Origin: Bacteriovoracaceae bacterium
GTDB lineage: Bacteria > Bdellovibrionota > Bacteriovoracia > Bacteriovoracales > Bacteriovoracaceae
Assembly (NCBI GenBank): GCA_020630335.1
Contig: JAHDBN010000007.1
Coordinates: 62,001-126,000 of the forward strand
DNA length: 64,000 nt
Reading direction: 5' to 3'
In this document: in pieces, positions 52,900-61,455 of the stretch
Numbering within the stretch: position 1 is the first letter of the stretch
How the letters are laid out: each line of letters begins with the position of its first letter
Position numbers and translations under genes: made by a program
Notes under the pieces: model-generated
What the model saw: the letters and a program-made list of their open reading frames with translations, nothing else
What the model was told of the DNA's origin: nothing
Databases searched by the model: none

Positions 52900-54747
52900 C
52901 TATGTGTTGATTTTACTAAAAGCTGTTTTGAGTCCCTCTTGGTAAGCGAGCTTTATGAGTGCAGAGATTGCTTTAGGAGTAGCTTGCTTTAAAGAAAGTT
53001 CTAACTTTTCATCTTGGCAGATGTATTTTCCCCGAGAGGCTGCTCTTTGAATTAAAGATTTTTGAGCAATATGAAAAGATGTTTTAAACACTTTTCCTAT
53101 TTTTTGAGGTATGTTTTCTAACCCTTCAAGAGAGCCGTTTGTAAGAATAATTTTATTTCTTAAACTTTTACTCCAAAGATCTTTCTTTTCAAGCCTTTGA
53201 GCTAAAGCTGGATGAATCATTTTATGTCCAGCAACATCTACTAGCATACTAGACATAGGTGCGAGGGTATAAAATCTTCCAAGGGTATGGAGCATTTCAT
53301 CTTTAACATCGCCAAAAAAACTTGAGTTTCTTAAACCAAATCTTCTGATGTTGTTTTTAAGTTTAGCCCAATTGTATCTTGAGGTAAGAGGTGTTTTTTT
53401 CCACAGATCAAATTGCAGAACCCCTTTTTCAGCTAATGAACCTTTAAATTTATTATAGGGTTCAAATTTTTTTGAAAGTTCACAAGATTTTCTTAAAGCA
53501 GAATAATAAAGTGTTTCAAAAACAAGCTCTTCTAATAAAATTGCATTTTTTGAATCATAAGGAATATTCATTTTAAAGAAAAGTTCGTGAAGTCCATGTG
53601 TTGAAATAAGTAAAGGCCTATATTGAGTAATAAGAGTATCAGTATTAAACTCATCAATAAAAAAATTAAGCTTTTCAACAAGATTAGAAACAACGTCTCC
53701 AAATCTTTTAAAATCAAAAGATTGCGCTCCATCTTTTGTTATAACAAATTGAGGAAGGGATATATAAGACTTCACACCTAAATCTCTTTTATCAAGAAGT
53801 GGGTTTTGATAACTTCTGTCTATGAAATTTGATTTTAAAGCATAATTATCTTTGAATAAAATTTCTTTTTTTCCTGGGTTTAAAACTGATTTTACTATTC
53901 CTTGATAAACCTCTTGTGCTTTTTTTTCTGTTGAGTGAGTGTTTTCTAAAATTCTATAGCGTTTATCAAAATCTTTATTGATACAGACATCAAGCTTTTC
54001 TTTTTTTTCTTCAGGAAGTAGAGTCCAGAAAGATTTTTTTTCTAACCTGTTCATAAAAATAGTAGGGATTTGCATGCTCACTGATGTTGATTCATCTTGT
54101 TCAAATTGATTTAAACATTCTTGAGAGTAAGGAAGTAAAACCTCAGTTTCATCCAAGTGTTTATTGGACTCTTTACTATCAAGTGTATTAAAGAAATTAC
54201 TAGAAAATGTATAAAGGCCTTGAGATAAAAAATCATAAATTTTCAATGCTTCTTTAGCATTATTTTTACTCATTAAAATTGCAATTCGTAAGAAAAAATA
54301 ACTTGGAGTTTCATAAGTTCTATCATCAATTTTTAATAAATGATGATCAATTAAATATCTCAATCCATTATAAGTTAATCGATAATCGCGTTGAGGCTTA
54401 ATAGTATCTTTCAAAGCAGGGTAGATTAACTCAAAGCTTGAATAATAATCATGATCGATAACTTTATGTTTATAAAGTTTCATTGTTGCATGCTCAAAAC
54501 CTGGAGTTTTTACTTTTATGGAATCAAGTTCTAGTTGAACAAGAAGTTTTTCATAATCTGGATGTAATTTTACTTTAGATAATAATAAATTTTTAAAATC
54601 ATCATTATATTCATAAATCTCTTTTAGATGAGCTTCATTAGCTAAGTTTTCCATAGAAAACTTTTTAAACTTTGATTTATGCATCATTAATAACTCTTTT
54701 AATTTTGAATTATTAACTTCTTCCGTTTGCTTTAAGGCCTTAGCCAT
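52900..54747 (-). CDS. degenerate class I ribonucleotide reductase alpha subunit (NrdA-like), catalytically dead
   Basis: 615 residues, shorter than the 750-residue family norm. Alignment by eye to class I NrdA finds conserved scaffold: HPDYEKLLVQ, YRLTYNGLRYLIDHHLL, IFMNRLEKKSFWTLL, EILFKD followed by KSN, LPQFV, IPYDSKNAILLEELVFETLY, KGVLQFDLW, FGLRNS, SLRNKIILTNGSLEG and AASRGKYICQ. Yet the NLCxE catalytic loop is absent, the Cys near CNLxSxNLP reads KSYISLP, the region round the first redox Cys is deleted, and the C-terminal Tyr-Tyr pair is replaced (TAFSKINT). The ATP cone is missing too. It cannot reduce ribonucleotides. A regulatory or dimer-poisoning role is possible. Its promoter looks like sigma-28. 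Confidence 0.85.
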   Translation of the reverse strand: MAKALKQTEEVNNSKLKELLMMHKSKFKKFSMENLANEAHLKEIYEYNDDFKNLLLSKVKLHPDYEKLLVQLELDSIKVKTPGFEHATMKLYKHKVIDHDYYSSFELIYPALKDTIKPQRDYRLTYNGLRYLIDHHLLKIDDRTYETPSYFFLRIAILMSKNNAKEALKIYDFLSQGLYTFSSNFFNTLDSKESNKHLDETEVLLPYSQECLNQFEQDESTSVSMQIPTIFMNRLEKKSFWTLLPEEKKEKLDVCINKDFDKRYRILENTHSTEKKAQEVYQGIVKSVLNPGKKEILFKDNYALKSNFIDRSYQNPLLDKRDLGVKSYISLPQFVITKDGAQSFDFKRFGDVVSNLVEKLNFFIDEFNTDTLITQYRPLLISTHGLHELFFKMNIPYDSKNAILLEELVFETLYYSALRKSCELSKKFEPYNKFKGSLAEKGVLQFDLWKKTPLTSRYNWAKLKNNIRRFGLRNSSFFGDVKDEMLHTLGRFYTLAPMSSMLVDVAGHKMIHPALAQRLEKKDLWSKSLRNKIILTNGSLEGLENIPQKIGKVFKTSFHIAQKSLIQRAASRGKYICQDEKLELSLKQATPKAISALIKLAYQEGLKTAFSKINT

Positions 54748-54785
54748 TAAGCTACCTCCCGATTTTCATATCAGCATGTTTATAT

Positions 54786-54813
54786 TTATCGGGATTATAA
54801 GAAGAAAACTTTA
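54786..54813 (-). promoter_or_regulatory. sigma-28 (FliA)-like promoter of the NrdA-like gene
   Basis: On the minus strand TAAAGTTT (54806-54813), a perfect FliA -35, is followed after 12 bases by CCCGATAA (54786-54793), seven of eight for the -10. The gene's GGGAGG and ATG follow about 30 and 40 bases downstream. Confidence 0.65.
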
Positions 54814-54830
54814 GGGAAAGAATACGTTAA

Positions 54831-55211
54831 TTATAAGGTAGAAGATTGATATTCTTGGAATTCATCAAAGCTAGAAAAAACTTTATCAATAGTGAGGATC
54901 CATCCAAATGATCTTGCTAGAAAACGTTGTAGCCAAAAGCTTGAAATAACATAGTGATGTCTTTTTTTGGGATGCTTTTTTATCTTAAAAAGATATTTAA
55001 AGTTTAGAGGGTGCGCGAAAAAGAGCTTTGAGATGTCGACTATATAATCAAAGCTCTCAACTTTCTTGGAAAATTCAAGAAGCTCCTCATAGTCTTTTTT
55101 TAAAAGATCAGGAGTTATTCCTCCTATGGCCTTTATATAAAAAAGAGATTCTTTCTCATTTGTTTGGATTTCAATCCTGCCCCATTTAGATTTGTGAATT
55201 ATTGAATTCAT
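54831..55211 (-). CDS. small protein of unknown function, STAS-like fold possible
   Basis: 126 residues without signal peptide. The pattern of strand, helix and strand (FYIKAIGGITPDLL, FDYIVDISKLFF) resembles STAS/SpoIIAA-type antisigma-antagonist folds, but I see no phospho-Ser motif. It ends the operon with the radical SAM and nucleosidase-like genes (one base gap to the former). Function is unknown. Confidence 0.6.
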   Translation of the reverse strand: MNSIIHKSKWGRIEIQTNEKESLFYIKAIGGITPDLLKKDYEELLEFSKKVESFDYIVDISKLFFAHPLNFKYLFKIKKHPKKRHHYVISSFWLQRFLARSFGWILTIDKVFSSFDEFQEYQSSTL

Positions 55212-55212
55212 T

Positions 55213-56205
55213 TTACTCCATGCAAAGATAGATTTTTTCTTCTTTTATGCCAGATGATAAAAGTAAATCTTTTACAGTGTTGAACATCCAGTTTCTTGTT
55301 GGTTTACTATATCGGATCTTCTCATCAAAACTTTTAATATAGGGACCAGCGTGCAAATTAGAATCTGGGTAATTATTTCTCACTTCTTTATAGACATCTT
55401 TAGTATAGCGAACAACTCCTAGAGAAACATATTGAATCTGCTCTTTTTTTACATTCTCTAATAAATTATTAATGAGTTCTTCGTACTCATCTTTAAAAGA
55501 ACTTGAATAAATCATCGGATCAAGGTGAATGCCTAATTGAAAACCTGAATCCGATAGCTTTGAAAGAGCATTAATCCGTGCTTTAGTACTAGGAGTTTTT
55601 AAATCAAATTCTTTTGAGATATTCTGTGGTGATAAAGAAAAAGTCACAAGAGTATTTTCTAATGGCCTTAACTTTAAAACATTTTTAATATTCACTGATT
55701 TAGTTCTTAACTCAAGTTTTGCTTGAGGGTGTTTTTCAAAAAAATCCCAATAAAGATCTAGCTCATCAGTTATATGATTTAGAGCGAGTGAGTCAGAAAA
55801 TTCTCCTGCATGAAACCAGGCCTCAGGGTGAATTTTTGTAATCTCTTCCATTTCCTTGATGATGTCTTCATGATTTACAAAAAAGACCATGTCAGGAGTA
55901 TTGAAATATCCTTGAAGAAAACAATATTCACACTCATAAATACAGTTATAGGCATGTATGAAATAAAAATGTGGTGCCTTGCCGCTTCCATAAGCATCTG
56001 GGGTTTGTTTTATGAGTTGTCCTTTTTTCTTGGCGATAAAAAGATTAAGATTTTCTCTTTTTTGAAGGTAAGGTTTTTTAACTTTTCCCCAGTAGTTTTG
56101 AAAATCATCGATAATGATGGGTTCTTGATTTTTCAAGTTTGAAAGAATTTTTTGAGCATTGGGATGATCAAGAATATCTTTTTCGATGAGGACCTTGGAG
56201 AACAT
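55213..56205 (-). CDS. radical SAM protein of the spore photoproduct lyase family
   Basis: 330 residues. The radical SAM cluster motif reads CIYECEYC (CxxxCxxC), in the setting AYNCIYECEYCFLQGYF. Family segments include WFHAGEFSDSLALNH, LELRTKSVN and GIHLDPMIYS, as in SplB-like proteins. True spore photoproduct lyase repairs UV thymine dimers in spores; this organism shows no sporulation genes here, so the substrate may be other DNA or nucleotide damage. The gene is one base from a nucleosidase-like gene, a suggestive pairing. Confidence 0.83.
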   Translation of the reverse strand: MFSKVLIEKDILDHPNAQKILSNLKNQEPIIIDDFQNYWGKVKKPYLQKRENLNLFIAKKKGQLIKQTPDAYGSGKAPHFYFIHAYNCIYECEYCFLQGYFNTPDMVFFVNHEDIIKEMEEITKIHPEAWFHAGEFSDSLALNHITDELDLYWDFFEKHPQAKLELRTKSVNIKNVLKLRPLENTLVTFSLSPQNISKEFDLKTPSTKARINALSKLSDSGFQLGIHLDPMIYSSSFKDEYEELINNLLENVKKEQIQYVSLGVVRYTKDVYKEVRNNYPDSNLHAGPYIKSFDEKIRYSKPTRNWMFNTVKDLLLSSGIKEEKIYLCME

Positions 56206-56206
56206 T

Positions 56207-57211
56207 TTAACGTGCTAATCCATCAATATCTAAGTGATTTAGAACATTTTTAATGATTTCTAGATCAGCTTGAGTTTTTACTTGTCCTCTAAATTTTAGA
56301 TTTTTTCTTTCGATGAACTCATTTGAATCAAAATGTATTTGATCAATATTTAATTTAGAGATTTTTTCTTTTAGTTTGCTTTGAGCTTGATACAAAGGAG
56401 GATCATATTGCTCTAAGAGACAACTTAATATTTTCTTAGCTCGAAGTTTTGGTGATAATTTTGATTGAACAATACCTCGATAAGAATCAGAATTCATAAA
56501 TTTATCAGTAAAGCCAACTTCTCGTTGCTCTAAAGTTTTTAATAATTTATGTAATTCATGTTTTTGAGAATGAGTAAAATAAAAGGTATCAGAATCTATT
56601 GAAAAAGAGTTGCTTCCATTTTTTGAAACTTCTAACTCATGAATTTCTTGAAAGGCATGAAAAAGAGTATTGGAGTAATACTCGGCATCTTCTTTAATTA
56701 AATTGCAGTTTGCTTCAGAGTTTATGTCATCAGAAACAATCTTCAAACTTCTCCAAGGAAGTTTAAATTTTTGAGCAACAGAACCAATCGCCCAGACTTC
56801 TCTATCTACAAGGTCAGCATAAATAGAAACTTTCTTCTTTTCCTCAGAAGTGTTTAATCTTTTCATGGCACTCATGCAGTCATTTTTTGCGTGAGTATCA
56901 GCAGAAGTAAAACTTTTAAAACTAAAATCATCACTAAATTGATAAGCAGTTCTTACTGAAAGAAGATCACCTCTAGTGTAATCCTTGTTTAAACTCCCCG
57001 CGACTCCCATATTAAGAATTTCTGTTATATCTTTTAGAGAAGAGAGAGCAAGGCAAAGATTTTCTGTCGTCTGCTGATTACCTTCACCGGTAATAAGTAG
57101 GTAAAGATCGTTGTTAGAATAAATTTTAAGTCTTTCATTTGATAAAGAAAGATTTAGCATTTTTATAAATGTCTTCGCTTCATTTTTGTGAGCAAAACAT
57201 AAGAGTCTCAT
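56207..57211 (-). CDS. nucleoside phosphorylase-like N-terminal domain with C-terminal extension
   Basis: 334 residues. Residues about 1-195 fit the MTA/SAH nucleosidase and nucleoside phosphorylase superfamily in strand order, with LLITGEGNQQTTEN, ILNMGVAGSLNK and LVDREVWAIGSVAQ, plus a late SDDIN near the usual catalytic Asp. The rest is helical, with charged repeats, and is not recognised. It would cleave or bind nucleosides. It is divergent from the aldo-keto reductase gene (35-base gap) and first in the minus operon. Confidence 0.7.
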   Translation of the reverse strand: MRLLCFAHKNEAKTFIKMLNLSLSNERLKIYSNNDLYLLITGEGNQQTTENLCLALSSLKDITEILNMGVAGSLNKDYTRGDLLSVRTAYQFSDDFSFKSFTSADTHAKNDCMSAMKRLNTSEEKKKVSIYADLVDREVWAIGSVAQKFKLPWRSLKIVSDDINSEANCNLIKEDAEYYSNTLFHAFQEIHELEVSKNGSNSFSIDSDTFYFTHSQKHELHKLLKTLEQREVGFTDKFMNSDSYRGIVQSKLSPKLRAKKILSCLLEQYDPPLYQAQSKLKEKISKLNIDQIHFDSNEFIERKNLKFRGQVKTQADLEIIKNVLNHLDIDGLAR

Positions 57212-57246
57212 AGGGATACATTTACTTCAGGATTAAGGATTTTGCA

Positions 57247-58209
57247 ATGCGTGAGAAGTCAGTTTTTTTAGGAAAGAATATTCACTCTCTAAGCTTTGGC
57301 GGAGCGGCCATAAGTGGAGAAGGAGGAGGATATGGGTTTGGGCATATAAGTGAAAATGATTCTCTTGAGCTCTTAGAATATGCTTTTGATAAAGGAATAA
57401 GAGTTTTTGATTCAGCTCCTATCTATGGCTTTGGTCTTTCTGAAGAGCGTATAGGAAAAGGTTTAAAGAGCGTTCGTGAGGAATGCATTTTTATTTCAAA
57501 GTCAGGTGTCGATTGGCACGATACGAAAAGAGTGAACATGTCTAATGACCCTAAGATTACAGAGAAAATGATTTTAGAGTCTCTTAAAAGATTTAATACG
57601 GAATATATTGATCTTTATATGATTCATTGGCCGGATGCGAGAGTAGATATAAGAAGACCGATGGAGGTGCTTGCTAAGTATAAAGAAAAGGGAGTGCTTA
57701 GGCATCTGGGGCTTTGCAATACGAATATTGAAGAATTAGCAAAAGCTTCAGAGATAGCTGAAGTGGAAGTTGTTCAAAGTGAGTACAATCTTTTTAATAG
57801 GTCAGTAGAAAATGAAATTTTTGATTATATTCAAGATAAAAAAATAAATTTTATGAGTTGGGGGACTTTAGATAAGGGACTTCTCACGGGAAGTTATAAC
57901 TTGAAAAGAAATTTTGATGATGCTGATTGCAGAAAGAAAGCTCCTTGGTGGAAAAAATCTGATGTGGAGAAAAAGCATGCGCTTGTGGAAGAAGCAAAAA
58001 AATATTTAAAAGAAACGGATTATACATTTTTAGACCTTGCGATAGGTTTTAACTTGAAAAATAAAAATTTAACAACAGTCTTATCAGGACCAAAATCTAA
58101 AGAGCGTTTGGATCAATTACTAAGCTCCATTGATAAATCACAAGAAGTGATAGACGGGTTTAAGTATTGGAGAGAATTAGAAGATCATTTGCAGAAGTTT
58201 TATGAATAA
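57247..58209 (+). CDS. aldo/keto reductase
   Basis: 320 residues of the AKR TIM-barrel family. The catalytic Tyr is in FDSAPIYGFGLSEERIGKGL, the Lys in FISKSG and the His in DLYMIHWPDARVD; the NADP-binding end is near LSGPKSKERL. It reduces carbonyl compounds with NADPH; the substrate is not clear. The glycosyltransferase gene starts eight bases before its stop. Confidence 0.93.
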   Translation: MREKSVFLGKNIHSLSFGGAAISGEGGGYGFGHISENDSLELLEYAFDKGIRVFDSAPIYGFGLSEERIGKGLKSVREECIFISKSGVDWHDTKRVNMSNDPKITEKMILESLKRFNTEYIDLYMIHWPDARVDIRRPMEVLAKYKEKGVLRHLGLCNTNIEELAKASEIAEVEVVQSEYNLFNRSVENEIFDYIQDKKINFMSWGTLDKGLLTGSYNLKRNFDDADCRKKAPWWKKSDVEKKHALVEEAKKYLKETDYTFLDLAIGFNLKNKNLTTVLSGPKSKERLDQLLSSIDKSQEVIDGFKYWRELEDHLQKFYE

Positions 58210-59041
58210 ATTTTTCTCAGTTATTATTCCAACTTATAATAGAAAGGATTTTTTAGAGAGATCAATTAATTCTGTCTTAAATCAGAGTTTTAAAGATTAT
58301 GAACTTTTAGTAGTTGATGATGGATCGTCTGATGGGACGAAAGAGTATTTAGAGAAAAAAGGAATAAGCTTTCTTTCTGTGGGAGAGCAAGGAGTTCCAG
58401 TAGGTGTGAGTAAAGCCAGAAACGTCGGAGTTTCTCAAACCAAGGGTGAGTGGATTTGTTTTTTAGATTCTGATGATGAGTGGTTAGAAGATAAGTTAGA
58501 GAAACAGCATCAATTTATATTAGAAAATCCAGAGTTTAAACTTGTTCACGGAGAAGAGCGTTGGGTTCGAAATGGTGTTCGAGTAAATCAGATGAAGAAA
58601 CATCAAAAAGGTGGAGGCGATCAGTTTTTTCGATCATTGGAACTTTGTGTGATTAGTCCTTCAACGGTTTGTTTGAAAAGAGAGTTATATGATTTACATA
58701 AAGGATTTAGGGAAGATTTTAGTGTTTGTGAAGATTATGATTTGTGGTTAAAAATTACGTCTTCTGAAAAAATAGGTTTTATAGAAGATGAGTTAATTAT
58801 TAAATATGGTGGCCATGAAGATCAACTCTCACGAAAGTTTAAGGCCATGGATTATTTTAGAGTAAAATCGATTGATTGGTGTTTAGAGAATTTGGCTTTG
58901 AATGAATCTCAGAGAGAAGAGAGTATAAGCGTTCTTAAAAGAAAATCAGAGATTTTAATGAAGGGTTATCAGAAACATCAGAATCTTGATAACTTTGATG
59001 AAGTTCATTATATTTATAAGAAATATACTTTGGGGGTGTAG
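58202..59041 (+). CDS. family 2 glycosyltransferase
   Basis: 279 residues with GT-A fold signatures: FSVIIPTYNRKDFLERSIN, LLVVDDGSSDGT and the metal-binding FLDSDDEW, then the late acceptor-side CEDYDLWLKI. It transfers a sugar from a nucleotide donor, probably for surface polysaccharide or lipid. The last three codons overlap the first ten bases of a tRNA gene. Confidence 0.93.
   Translation: MNKFFSVIIPTYNRKDFLERSINSVLNQSFKDYELLVVDDGSSDGTKEYLEKKGISFLSVGEQGVPVGVSKARNVGVSQTKGEWICFLDSDDEWLEDKLEKQHQFILENPEFKLVHGEERWVRNGVRVNQMKKHQKGGGDQFFRSLELCVISPSTVCLKRELYDLHKGFREDFSVCEDYDLWLKITSSEKIGFIEDELIIKYGGHEDQLSRKFKAMDYFRVKSIDWCLENLALNESQREESISVLKRKSEILMKGYQKHQNLDNFDEVHYIYKKYTLGV
58986..59014 (+). promoter_or_regulatory. 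promoter of the tRNA-Ala gene inside the glycosyltransferase gene
   Basis: TTGATA (58986-58991) and TATATT (59009-59014) are 17 bases apart. Transcription would start near 59021, giving a leader of some 11 bases before the tRNA. Confidence 0.55.
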
Positions 59042-59107
59042 CTCAGTTGGGAGAGCGCTTCGCTGGCAGCGAAGAGGTCGCAAGTTCGATCCTTGTCATC
59101 TCCACCA
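59032..59107 (+). tRNA. tRNA-Ala (anticodon GGC)
   Basis: A 76-base cloverleaf with encoded CCA. The acceptor arms GGGGGTG and CATCTCC pair with two G-U pairs. The anticodon stem CTTCG/CGAAG frames the loop CTGGCAG, so the anticodon is GGC. The T arm is GCAAG/CTTGT with loop TTCGATC. The first ten bases lie within the coding end of the glycosyltransferase gene. A weak inverted repeat (59123-59139, then T's) may serve as terminator. Confidence 0.95.
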
Positions 59108-59143
59108 GTTAGATATTTTCAACATTTATGTAGTAAATGATTT

Positions 59144-61444
59144 TTAATACTCAATAATTGAATCTGGGATTATTCGTTTTCCTTTCATTAATGATTTCTG
59201 TGAACTAATAGCTGATGTTTGTGCTCCAAAATCCATGCCTATTTCTCTGTTTAAGATGTCAAATATAATACTTGTACAATTATGTGTTTGGAGAAAGAAA
59301 TTATTATTTTTTTGTATGATTTTTTCTTTATAGCCGCTAGGAGCTACAATGTATTTTTCCTTCCCAAAGCTTTCAATAGTGCCCTTTAGTTGTTTTTGAT
59401 TATGGCTTGTTTCATTATTTAAGTAATATTTTTTACTTTGTAGAAATATTTCAGCTTCACCAGAAAAAGCATCAAATGCGGGAATATTGTACTTCCTTGA
59501 GCTTTTGTAAATATTACTGAACTCAAGAGAAAGTTTTTCTATTTGTTCACTATTGAGTCTATAAACGTAACCAGTTACCCCCTTACTTTGTTTTGAGAAT
59601 ACCTTATTGGAAGTATACTTCACATCGTTAAAGCCATAGATTCTTGTTCCGATTCTTATTTCGGTGTGTCCAAACTTTCCTATATCTTTGAATAAAACCT
59701 CTATACTGTTTTGCTTATAAAATTCATATTGAGGATTTTTCAAAAGTTTTTTTCCACTATAGACAGGTACATCGATTTTAGATTTGTTTAATTGATAAGT
59801 TTCAAGACGAAGAACTGAATCTTCAAGCAAAGGTAAAGTATGGATTCTAAAGTCAGGTCTTTCGACAATGTTCTTCATGAGGCCCTCTCTATATTGAGAA
59901 AAATAAGAAGAAAGTTGAACTTCATGAGCGAATTTAGAATTTAGTACTTGCATTTTTTGAACATCGAGGTGAGACAAATTATCAAGATCTGCTTTTTCTA
60001 CGATTTTCATAACTTCTTCTATGAAATTTTGTCTTGTTTTCTTTATTTTATTTTTTAAAAGATTTCTAGCGCTTGCTTCTAAAAATTCAAGTACGGGGTG
60101 ATCTTCCCAGGGTCTGAGAGCAAAAAATAACCGTTCATGAGGAGCAAGGTCGCCTTGTATTGTGGAGCCTTTTTTCGCTGCCATATTCTTTAAAACTTCA
60201 TCAAGCTTAAAAAAGAAATATTCAATATTGTCTTGATGCTGAACTTCAATTTCAAAATCGTAAAATGATTTCTTTAACAAAGTGTGATCGATAGCTTTAG
60301 CTTTATTGAATTTTTTAAACCTAGAGAGATTTCCTGTGTTTTGAAGTTCACTGGCAAGAATATGAGTGGCTTTTAAGAGTTCTTCATAATTTTTATGGAA
60401 TTGTCTTAACTCGAATCCGACAAGACCTTCTTTATAGGGAGTACCTATTCGAAAACTAGGGCCATTGACAGTTCTTGCGCTGAAAACTTCACTTGGTTCT
60501 AAAAGTCCTTCATTTACATCAATCTCGTATAATTGAAAAGCGGTTTTATTATTTTCACTAATTGGATTTAAATAGGGGTGAACTAATGTCTTACCAGGTA
60601 TATACATAGGATCATTTTCAAAACGAATGTAATTACTTTCTAATGCTCTAAGTTGTCCATAATCAGATTCAAATAATGCATATCCTGAAATTCCCTGAAC
60701 TCGTACTTTGTTTGAATGGACCACATGTCCTTGAAAATCTGCACGTCCAAAATTAATGGCAAAAGAATCTAAAAAATCATTCATGTCTCCTAGATTGGAA
60801 AAAATCATCCCATTTCCTTCAAGAGTCCCATGAGGTTCTGCAAATAATCCCTCTGGAAGAGAATTATTTGCTCCTTTTATTTTTACAAAAATATCACCAA
60901 GTTCCGTGTTCTCTTTGTGTATCTTTTTAGCAATCTTTAATCTTTGCTCAAATGACATGGTTATCCATTCATGTTCGGGGATTATTTTAGGTCGGTAAGC
61001 GTTTACGATATTTGGATTTCTTGAAAGTGATAATTCAAATTCTAATCCAAAAGTAATTTTAAAGTTCTTGTTACCTCCGACAAACATTTCTTTGTAAAAA
61101 TTTTTGTTCCTTAACTTTTTATTTAAAGTTCTTACTTTTATAAATGTATGGTAAAGACTCAATTCTTCTGAATTTAAGGCTTTATTGTTTTCTATCTTAT
61201 TTAAAATGTTGATACGTTTTTTCGGGTAAGGGATATAAGAAATCTCATTTTCAATCCATTTATTTTCAAGAAAAGAAAGCTTTGAACCATTTGATATCTT
61301 TCTTTCAATGCTGATAGGAGAGACGGTATACCTAGAAAGAGTTGTATAAATTTTTGAAAAATACCTACTACACATATTATCTGCCAAGCTTATTTTTGGA
61401 GCAGAGAAAATCGTGAATAATAAGAAAATATAAATATATTTCAT
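59144..61444 (-). CDS. large exported protein, amidoligase-like segment plus papain-like C-terminus
   Basis: 766 residues with a signal peptide (cleavage near LADN). After an unassigned helical start, residues 130-290 contain FGLEFELSL, the Asp/Glu-rich strand EGLFAEPHGTLEGNG and FQGHVVHSN, which recall glutamine-synthetase-like amidoligases (Glu-rich metal strand, then a His strand). A long helical middle follows. The end has FGHTEIRIG with His593 and HNCTSIIFDIL with Cys723, an order like DUF4105 or permuted papain-like peptidases. Amidoligases need ATP, which a periplasmic protein would lack, so the first reading is tentative. A sigma-28-like box lies right at the start. Confidence 0.7.
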   Translation of the reverse strand: MKYIYIFLLFTIFSAPKISLADNMCSRYFSKIYTTLSRYTVSPISIERKISNGSKLSFLENKWIENEISYIPYPKKRINILNKIENNKALNSEELSLYHTFIKVRTLNKKLRNKNFYKEMFVGGNKNFKITFGLEFELSLSRNPNIVNAYRPKIIPEHEWITMSFEQRLKIAKKIHKENTELGDIFVKIKGANNSLPEGLFAEPHGTLEGNGMIFSNLGDMNDFLDSFAINFGRADFQGHVVHSNKVRVQGISGYALFESDYGQLRALESNYIRFENDPMYIPGKTLVHPYLNPISENNKTAFQLYEIDVNEGLLEPSEVFSARTVNGPSFRIGTPYKEGLVGFELRQFHKNYEELLKATHILASELQNTGNLSRFKKFNKAKAIDHTLLKKSFYDFEIEVQHQDNIEYFFFKLDEVLKNMAAKKGSTIQGDLAPHERLFFALRPWEDHPVLEFLEASARNLLKNKIKKTRQNFIEEVMKIVEKADLDNLSHLDVQKMQVLNSKFAHEVQLSSYFSQYREGLMKNIVERPDFRIHTLPLLEDSVLRLETYQLNKSKIDVPVYSGKKLLKNPQYEFYKQNSIEVLFKDIGKFGHTEIRIGTRIYGFNDVKYTSNKVFSKQSKGVTGYVYRLNSEQIEKLSLEFSNIYKSSRKYNIPAFDAFSGEAEIFLQSKKYYLNNETSHNQKQLKGTIESFGKEKYIVAPSGYKEKIIQKNNNFFLQTHNCTSIIFDILNREIGMDFGAQTSAISSQKSLMKGKRIIPDSIIEY

Positions 61445-61455
61445 AACTCTCTATT

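Noticed and set aside
59084-59107. tRNA-Ala 3' end as an integration site for a mobile element
   Set aside because: I found no second copy of the 3' end, no integrase and no phage genes in the window.
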